From assembly GCA_965203375.1 (NCBI GenBank), contig OZ241886.1, positions 1,364,001-1,428,000 of the forward strand: DNA of 64,000 bases, in the 5' to 3' direction. This DNA comes from CATQHS01 sp965203375. Lineage in GTDB: Bacteria > Actinomycetota > Acidimicrobiia > Acidimicrobiales > Aldehydirespiratoraceae. Every line of letters begins with the position of its first letter. The first letter of the stretch is position 1. The translations under genes and the position numbers were made by a program. Positions 58,360 to 64,000 of this stretch are shown here, one piece after another. The notes under the pieces are model-generated. The model was given only the letters and a program-made list of their open reading frames with translations. It was not told the origin of the DNA and did no database searches.

Positions 58360-59847
58360 ATGATCGGGCTGCTGACCCGCACCGCCGACCGGATACGGGG
58401 CCGCCACCGGCCGGACGCCGATCCGCTGGTGGCCGATCTGGTGGACGCCCTGGGCGCCGACCGGGTCCAGGCCGACGCCGCCGCCCGCTACCTGGCCTCC
58501 CGGGACGCCTCCATCTTCTCCGAGGGCGCGGCCGGACCGGTCTGCTTCCCCGCCTCCACCGAGCAGGTGCAGGCCTGCATGCGCATCGCCGCCCGCCACA
58601 ACCGGGCGGTGGTTCCCCGGGGGGCCGGGACCGGGCTGTCGGGGGGCGCGGCCCCGATGGGCAGCCCGGTGGTGCTGTCGCTGACCGCCATGAACTCGGT
58701 GCTGGAGGTGGATCTCGACAACCGCATCGCCTGGGTCCAGCCCGGCCTGGTCAACCTGGAACTGTCCCGGCGGGTGGCCGCCCACGGCCTGCACTTCGCC
58801 CCCGACCCCTCCAGCCAGCAGGCCTGCACCATCGGCGGCAACGTGGCCAACAACTCCGGCGGCCCCCACTGCCTGGCCTACGGCGTCACCAGCGCCCATG
58901 TGGCCGCGGTGGAGGTGGTGCTCTCCGACGGCGAGGCGGTGGTGCTGGGCGGATTGGAGGCCGAGCCGGACGGCTACGACCTGCGGGGTGCCTTCGTCGG
59001 CTCCGAGGGCCTGTGCGGGGTGGCCACCGCGGTGGCCGTGCGCCTCACCCCCAATCCGCCCGCGGTCAAGACCATGCTGGCCGCCTACCCCGACGTGGCC
59101 TCGGCCGCGGCCACCGTCGGCGCGGTTATAGCCGACGGCATGGTGCCGGCGGCCATGGAGCTGATGGACGCCCGGGCGGTGGCCGTCATAGAGGACTTCG
59201 TGCGGGCCGGATACCCCCGGGACGCCGCCGCGGTGCTGCTGATCGAGGTGGACGGCATGGACGCCGGAACGGAGATCCAGGCCGAGCGGGTGGCGGCCGT
59301 CGCCGCGGCCAACGGCGCGGCCAGCGTGCGGGTGGCGGCCGACGAGGCCGAGCGGGCCCTGCTGTGGAAGGGCCGCAAGAACGCCTTCGGGGCGGTGGCC
59401 AACCTGGAGCCCGACTACTACCTCCACGACACCGTCGTGCCCCGGGGCAAGCTGGTGGAGGTGATAGAGGCGGTGGGCGAGATCGCCGACCGCCACGGGG
59501 TCAGCGTGATCAACGTGTTCCACGCCGGCGACGGCAACCTGCACCCCATCCTGGCCTACGACGCCCGGGTCGAGGGCACCGCCGAGCGGGTGGCCGCGGC
59601 CGGCGAGGAGATAATCGGGGTGTCGCTGGCCGCGGGCGGCGCCCTCTCCGGCGAGCACGGCATCGGGGTGGAGAAGCGGGACCACATGGACAAGATGTTC
59701 GCCCCGGCCGACCTCGACCACCAGAACCGCCTGCGCCAGGCTTTCGACCCCCACTGCCGGATGAACCCGGGCAAGGTTCTGCCCACCCCCCACTCCTGCG
59801 CCGACATCGCCTCCCTGAAGGCCGCCGACGGAGCGCTGTGGGGCTGA
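58360..59847 (+). CDS. glcD: FAD-linked oxidase, glycolate oxidase GlcD-like
   Basis: A 495-residue FAD enzyme of the PCMH/D-lactate dehydrogenase group. FAD-binding segments are VVPRGAGTGLSGGAAPMGSP and GGNVANNSGGPHCLAYGVTS. The C-terminal cap domain has FHAGDGNLHPILAYD and GEHGIGVEKRDHM with conserved His. With the next two genes it forms a GlcDEF-type complex oxidising glycolate or another 2-hydroxy acid. ATG at 58360 lies 7 bases behind a -10 hexamer; earlier in-frame codons are unlikely. Confidence 0.92.
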   Translation: MIGLLTRTADRIRGRHRPDADPLVADLVDALGADRVQADAAARYLASRDASIFSEGAAGPVCFPASTEQVQACMRIAARHNRAVVPRGAGTGLSGGAAPMGSPVVLSLTAMNSVLEVDLDNRIAWVQPGLVNLELSRRVAAHGLHFAPDPSSQQACTIGGNVANNSGGPHCLAYGVTSAHVAAVEVVLSDGEAVVLGGLEAEPDGYDLRGAFVGSEGLCGVATAVAVRLTPNPPAVKTMLAAYPDVASAAATVGAVIADGMVPAAMELMDARAVAVIEDFVRAGYPRDAAAVLLIEVDGMDAGTEIQAERVAAVAAANGAASVRVAADEAERALLWKGRKNAFGAVANLEPDYYLHDTVVPRGKLVEVIEAVGEIADRHGVSVINVFHAGDGNLHPILAYDARVEGTAERVAAAGEEIIGVSLAAGGALSGEHGIGVEKRDHMDKMFAPADLDHQNRLRQAFDPHCRMNPGKVLPTPHSCADIASLKAADGALWG

Positions 59848-59940
59848 CCGCAGGTGCCGCCGGAAGGTCATGGCGATCTCCTGTGGGGCTGACCCTGTGG
59901 TGACTGGCGTCGCGGGGTTGACGCTGTGGGGCTGACCGCA
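59835..59940 (+). repeat. Duplicated GTG/TGA overlap between glcD and glcE
   Basis: GCTGTGGGGCTGACCGCA occurs identically at 59835-59852 and 59923-59940, with a partial copy CTGTGGGGCTGACC at 59881. In the first copy it reads LWG-stop of glcD; in the last it holds the GTG start of glcE. The two genes therefore overlapped by 10 bases before duplication. Confidence 0.95.
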
Positions 59941-60855
59941 CCAACTATCGACGAGGCGCTGGCCGGGTTCGCGGCCGCCGTCGGGCCATCCGGCCCGGTG
60001 TGCGTGCGGGGCGGCGGCACCCGCTGGGGCTTGGGCGGCGACGTCGATCCCGCGGCCAGGGTGGTGGCCGCCCCGGCCGGGGTGATCGACTTCGAGCCGG
60101 CCGAGATGACGGTGCGGGTCCGGGCTGGCGCCGCCGTGGCCGACCTGCACGAGGCGCTGGCCGAAGCCGGGCAGCGCACCGCCCTGCCGGTGCGGCCCTC
60201 GGGCACGGTCGGCGGGGCCCTGGCCGCAGGGGAGTCGAGCCTGGCCCGGCTCGGGCTGGGGGCGGTGCGCGATGCCCTGCTCCAGGCCCGCTACGTGGAC
60301 GCCGAGGGCCGGGTGGTCACCGCCGGCGCGCCCACCGTGAAGAACGTGAGCGGGTTCGACCTGTGCCGACTGCTGGTGGGCTCGCTGGGCACCATCGGGC
60401 TCATCGGCGAGGCGCTGCTGCGGACCCGGCCCGTGCCCGAGGCCGAGCGGTGGGTGCGGGCCGCCGGGGCCGACCCGAGAGCGGTGCTGGAGCGGAGCCG
60501 GACCGCGGCCTCGATCCTGTGGGACGGCGCCGCGGTGTGGGTGCTGGCCTCCGGATACGGGGCCGACGTGGAGGCCGATCTGGGCGCCTTGGCCGGGCTC
60601 GGGGACTTCGAGCCGGCCGAGCCGCCCGATCTGCCCCCGCATCGCTGGTCGTGCTCCCCGGCCGAGGCCGCGTCCTTCGGCCCCGACCGCCTGGGCGGCG
60701 GCGGGCGGTTCGTGGCCGAGATCGGGGTCGGGGTGGTTCACGCCGACGAGCCCCAGCCCCCCCGGCGGATGAGCCCCGGCGCGGCCCGGCTGAACGAGCG
60801 CATCAAAGCCCGCTTCGACCCGACCGGCCGCCTGAACCCCGGCCGGCGGCCCTGA
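59926..60855 (+). CDS. glcE: FAD-binding subunit, GlcE-like
   Basis: A 309-residue protein with a PCMH-type FAD domain: VCVRGGGTRWGLGGDVDPAA, ALPVRPSGTVGGALAAGESS, VKNVSGFDLCRLLVGSLGTI. It matches glycolate oxidase subunit GlcE in length and place between glcD and glcF. It starts with GTG inside a duplicated junction string. The stop is part of another duplicated TGATG junction with glcF. Confidence 0.9.
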   Translation: MGLTAPTIDEALAGFAAAVGPSGPVCVRGGGTRWGLGGDVDPAARVVAAPAGVIDFEPAEMTVRVRAGAAVADLHEALAEAGQRTALPVRPSGTVGGALAAGESSLARLGLGAVRDALLQARYVDAEGRVVTAGAPTVKNVSGFDLCRLLVGSLGTIGLIGEALLRTRPVPEAERWVRAAGADPRAVLERSRTAASILWDGAAVWVLASGYGADVEADLGALAGLGDFEPAEPPDLPPHRWSCSPAEAASFGPDRLGGGGRFVAEIGVGVVHADEPQPPRRMSPGAARLNERIKARFDPTGRLNPGRRP

Positions 60856-60963
60856 TGGACCTCTACCCCGCCGCGGGCCGGAGACGACGACGAGCCTCGG
60901 GCCCGGCCTGGGCTGGCGGCCCCTGGACCTCGGCTGGCATGAGATGACGCCCTGATGGATCTC
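60848..60963 (+). repeat. Duplicated TGATG junction between glcE and glcF
   Basis: GCCCTGATGGACCTC at 60849-60863 (glcE stop) and GCCCTGATGGATCTC at 60949-60963 (glcF start) are exactly 100 bases apart, with GGCCCCTGGACCTCGGCTGG between as a changed copy. The ancestral overlap was TGATG. Confidence 0.9.
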
Positions 60964-62133
60964 GGGCTGGACGGCGACGAGCTGGTTTCGTGCGTGGCCT
61001 GCGGGCTGTGCCTGCCCCACTGTCCCACCTATGTGGTGTCGGGCCGCGACGCCGAGTCGCCCCGGGGTCGCATCGCCCTCATGCAGGCGGTGCAGGTCGA
61101 GGGGGCCCCGGTCACCGACGAGGTGGTCCGCTCCATGCAAACCTGCGTGCAGTGCCGGGGATGCGAGACGGCCTGCCCTTCCGGGGTGCCCTTTGGCCGG
61201 CTCATGGAGGGCACCCGGGCCGCCCTGGCCTCGGCCGGGCGGATCACCGGCCGGTGGCAGCGGCTCGGGCTGGCCGCCTTGGCCCGGCCCCGGCTGCTGA
61301 GGGCGGCCTCGGTGGGGCTGGGGCTGCTGCAGCGCCTGAGGGCGGTCCCGTCCGGGCGGCTGGGCCTGCCGGATCCGATACCGCTGCGCCGCCCCCCGCT
61401 TCGGGCCTCGGGAACCGACGTGTTCTTGTTCACCGGCTGCGTCATGGACGCCTGGCAGCGCCCCGTCCACTCAGCCGCGCAGGCGGTGATCGAGGCCACC
61501 GGCGCGGGCGTCACCCCCACCGGCGCGGCCGCGCCCTGCTGCGGGGCCCTGCCCGCCCACGCCGGGCTGGAGGAGATGGCCCGGTCCATGGCCCGAAAGA
61601 CGATGGCCGGCCTGGCCCGCCTGGAGGGCCGCGACGGCGGCGAGGCCCCCGTCCTGGTCGACTCGGCCGGCTGCGGGGCCGCGCTGTCCGACTACGGGCG
61701 CCTGCTCGGCACCGAGGAGGCCCGCCGGTTCTCGGCCCGGGTCCTCGACGTGCATGAGTGGCTGGCCCCCCGCCTGGGCCGCCTGCCGCCCCCCGCCCGC
61801 CGGTTGGAGACGGCGGTGGCCGTGCAGGACCCCTGCCACCTCCGCCATGTGCATCGGGCCCACCGGCCCGTGTACGAGGTGCTCGAGCCCTTCGTGGAGT
61901 CGGTGGCGACCCTCGACGACGACGGTCTGTGCTGCGGGGCCGGAGGGGCCTACTCGGTGCTGGAGCCCGACCGGGCCCGGCTGATACGCGACCGCAAGCT
62001 GGCCGCCCTGGAGCGCTCCGGGGCGACTGTGGTGGCCAGCGCCAACCCCGGCTGCTCGCTGCACCTTGCCGCGGCCGGCCTAGATGTGCGCCACCCCCTG
62101 GAGCTGGTGGCTGAAGCCCTCGATCTGACCTAG
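60955..62133 (+). CDS. glcF: Iron-sulfur subunit, GlcF-like
   Basis: A 392-residue protein with two 4Fe-4S clusters (SCVACGLCLPHCPTY at about 12-26 and TCVQCRGCETACPSG at about 63-77). Two CCG domains follow (APCCGALPAHAG about 193, GLCCGAGGAYSVL about 325). It passes electrons from the GlcDE flavin part to the membrane quinone pool. ATG at 60955. A strong hairpin follows immediately at the stop. Confidence 0.93.
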   Translation: MDLGLDGDELVSCVACGLCLPHCPTYVVSGRDAESPRGRIALMQAVQVEGAPVTDEVVRSMQTCVQCRGCETACPSGVPFGRLMEGTRAALASAGRITGRWQRLGLAALARPRLLRAASVGLGLLQRLRAVPSGRLGLPDPIPLRRPPLRASGTDVFLFTGCVMDAWQRPVHSAAQAVIEATGAGVTPTGAAAPCCGALPAHAGLEEMARSMARKTMAGLARLEGRDGGEAPVLVDSAGCGAALSDYGRLLGTEEARRFSARVLDVHEWLAPRLGRLPPPARRLETAVAVQDPCHLRHVHRAHRPVYEVLEPFVESVATLDDDGLCCGAGGAYSVLEPDRARLIRDRKLAALERSGATVVASANPGCSLHLAAAGLDVRHPLELVAEALDLT

Positions 62134-62167
62134 CGGCCGGTGACTCCTCAAGGAGATAGCCGGCCGC
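62133..62167. terminator. Bidirectional hairpin between glcF and the oxidoreductase gene
   Basis: GCGGCCGG and CCGGCCGC form a perfect 8-bp outer stem; an inner CTCCT/AGGAG pair closes a CA loop. It is positioned between convergent stops, so it could terminate both transcripts. There is no T-run. Confidence 0.65.
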
Positions 62168-62182
62168 TGATAGCCCGGAACC

Positions 62183-63232
<1,050 letters not shown>

Positions 63233-63276
63233 GTCCGCCCCCCGCTCTCGGCCGCCGCGCTCACGGCCGGCCCCTG

Positions 63277-64000
63277 TTATCGGCCAATGCGTTGTTCATT
63301 GCTTCCCTCCCGGTTCTTGAGGATGTTGGCCCACCGGTCGCGCAGCCCCATAGTCCGGTGAAACAGCAGGTCCGAGCTGCCGTCGCGGGCGAAGTAGCCC
63401 AGCCGCTCGAACTGCACCACATCCCCCGGCGGGGTGTCGGCCGCCGCCGGCTCCAGCTTGCAGCCGGTCAGCACCTCCCGGGAGGCCGGGTTGTAGGAGT
63501 CGAGCGGGTCGCCGCCGTCGGCGCCGGGGGCCGGGTCGGTGAACAGGCGGTCGTACAGCGCCACCGAGGCGTCCACCGCATGGTCGGCCGAGACCCAGTG
63601 GATGGTGGCCTTCACCTTGCGGCCGTCGGGGGCGTGCCCGCCGCCGGTGTCGGGGTCGTAGCGGCACCGCAGCCCGGTCACCGTCCCGTCGGGGCCGGTG
63701 ACCGCGTCGTGGCAGCGCAGGAAGTAGCCGGCCCTCAGTCTCACCTCCCGCCCCACCGCCAGACGGTGGAACTTGGCCGGCGGGTCGGCCATGAAGTCGT
63801 CGCGCTCGATCCACAGCCTCCCGGTGAAGGGAACCTTCCGGGCGCCGGCCGAGTCGTCCTCGGGGTTGTTGGCCGCCTCCCGCCACTCCACCCGGCCCTC
63901 GGGCCAGTTCTCGATCACCACCTCCAGCGGCTGCAGCACGGCCATCCGGCGAGGGGCGAGCCGGTTGTGGTGGTCGCGCCCGAACGCCTCCAGCAGTTCG
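63277..64000 (-). CDS. glnS: Glutaminyl-tRNA synthetase, C-terminal part (5' end beyond window)
   Basis: The visible ~240 residues form the two anticodon-binding beta-barrels of GlnRS: AVLQPLEVVIENWPEGRVEW, VPFTGRLWIERDDFMADPPA, LRAGYFLRCHDAV, HWVSADHAVDASVALYDRLF and the end GYFARDGSSDLLFHRTMGLR. The frame is open to base 64000 (HHNRLAPRRMAVLQP), so the catalytic core with HIGH and KMSK lies outside. The presence of GlnRS means this organism charges tRNA-Gln directly, unlike many Actinobacteria that use GatCAB; both may coexist. Confidence 0.92.
   Translation of the reverse strand, partial: ELLEAFGRDHHNRLAPRRMAVLQPLEVVIENWPEGRVEWREAANNPEDDSAGARKVPFTGRLWIERDDFMADPPAKFHRLAVGREVRLRAGYFLRCHDAVTGPDGTVTGLRCRYDPDTGGGHAPDGRKVKATIHWVSADHAVDASVALYDRLFTDPAPGADGGDPLDSYNPASREVLTGCKLEPAAADTPPGDVVQFERLGYFARDGSSDLLFHRTMGLRDRWANILKNREGSNEQRIGR

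Noticed and set aside
56590..61470. A 1626-codon open frame on the minus strand
   Set aside because: Only 56590-58200 has ANL-ligase sequence; the rest is a G+C-rich shadow of the glcDEF genes on the other strand.

Overview
The window looks like chromosome from a very G+C-rich actinobacterium, most likely of the class Acidimicrobiia (an inference from gene content, not tested). Much of it follows the order known from Mycobacterium and other Actinobacteria: thrS - HIT protein - pgsA - patA-like acyltransferase - pimA-like mannosyltransferase, then pdxS - pdxT - yebC - ruvC - ruvA - ruvB, then queA and tgt. Many genes start with GTG or TTG. A TANNNT (-10) hexamer often sits 6-7 bases before the start codon, which points to leaderless mRNAs.

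Layout. 1-7703 (minus strand): an A+T-richer defence island of three overlapping genes. They are a large DEAH helicase cut by the left edge, an unknown 359-residue protein, and a ~1030-residue protein like the STY4851/ECs_5259 family. I read this as a Druantia type III-like phage-defence operon with an extra middle gene. 7700-13714 (minus): an ABC exporter with two MacB/FtsX-like permeases and a LolD/MacB-like ATPase. 13999-17837 (plus): two ABC-2 type ATPases and two permeases. 17862-18662: a truncated DUF222 (13E12-type) gene running into a palindromic repeat. 18702-27743: a probable catabolic regulon. It has an NMT1/TauA-type importer, an LLM flavin oxidoreductase, an enamidase-like amidohydrolase, a CaiB-type CoA-transferase, a GntR/FCD repressor and a ThDP enzyme. 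27964-30158: an M23 peptidase with coiled coil and a thiamine pyrophosphokinase. 30186-31987: an AbiE toxin-antitoxin pair. 32056-35517: an ABC ATPase and two CorC/CNNM-type membrane proteins. 35606-42994: fabI and the phosphatidylinositol-mannoside block. 43142-44639: a second A+T-rich insert, an unknown membrane protein plus a PP2C-like phosphatase. 44692-53149: a pseudo-M48 protein, a DUF3048 lipoprotein, pdxST, yebC, ruvCAB and queA. 53242-55314: a secreted FN3-SLH-glucose/sorbosone dehydrogenase lying between queA and tgt. 55389-64000: tgt (lacking its zinc cysteines), an acyl-CoA synthetase, a glycolate-oxidase-like glcDEF set, a quinone oxidoreductase and the 3' part of glnS.

Two patterns cut across the gene list. 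(1) Four copies of a ~80-base palindromic element lie in the same orientation just downstream of plus-strand genes, and the hairpin stem shows paired changes between copies. (2) About twenty gene junctions carry short tandem duplications that include the stop codon of the upstream gene and/or the start codon of the downstream gene. In several cases the two copies show that the genes once overlapped (GTGA, ATGA or TGATG). The duplication has since separated them, sometimes leaving a decoy mini-ORF that ends at the real start. I saw no such duplications in the two A+T-rich inserts. I found no tRNA, rRNA or CRISPR array.
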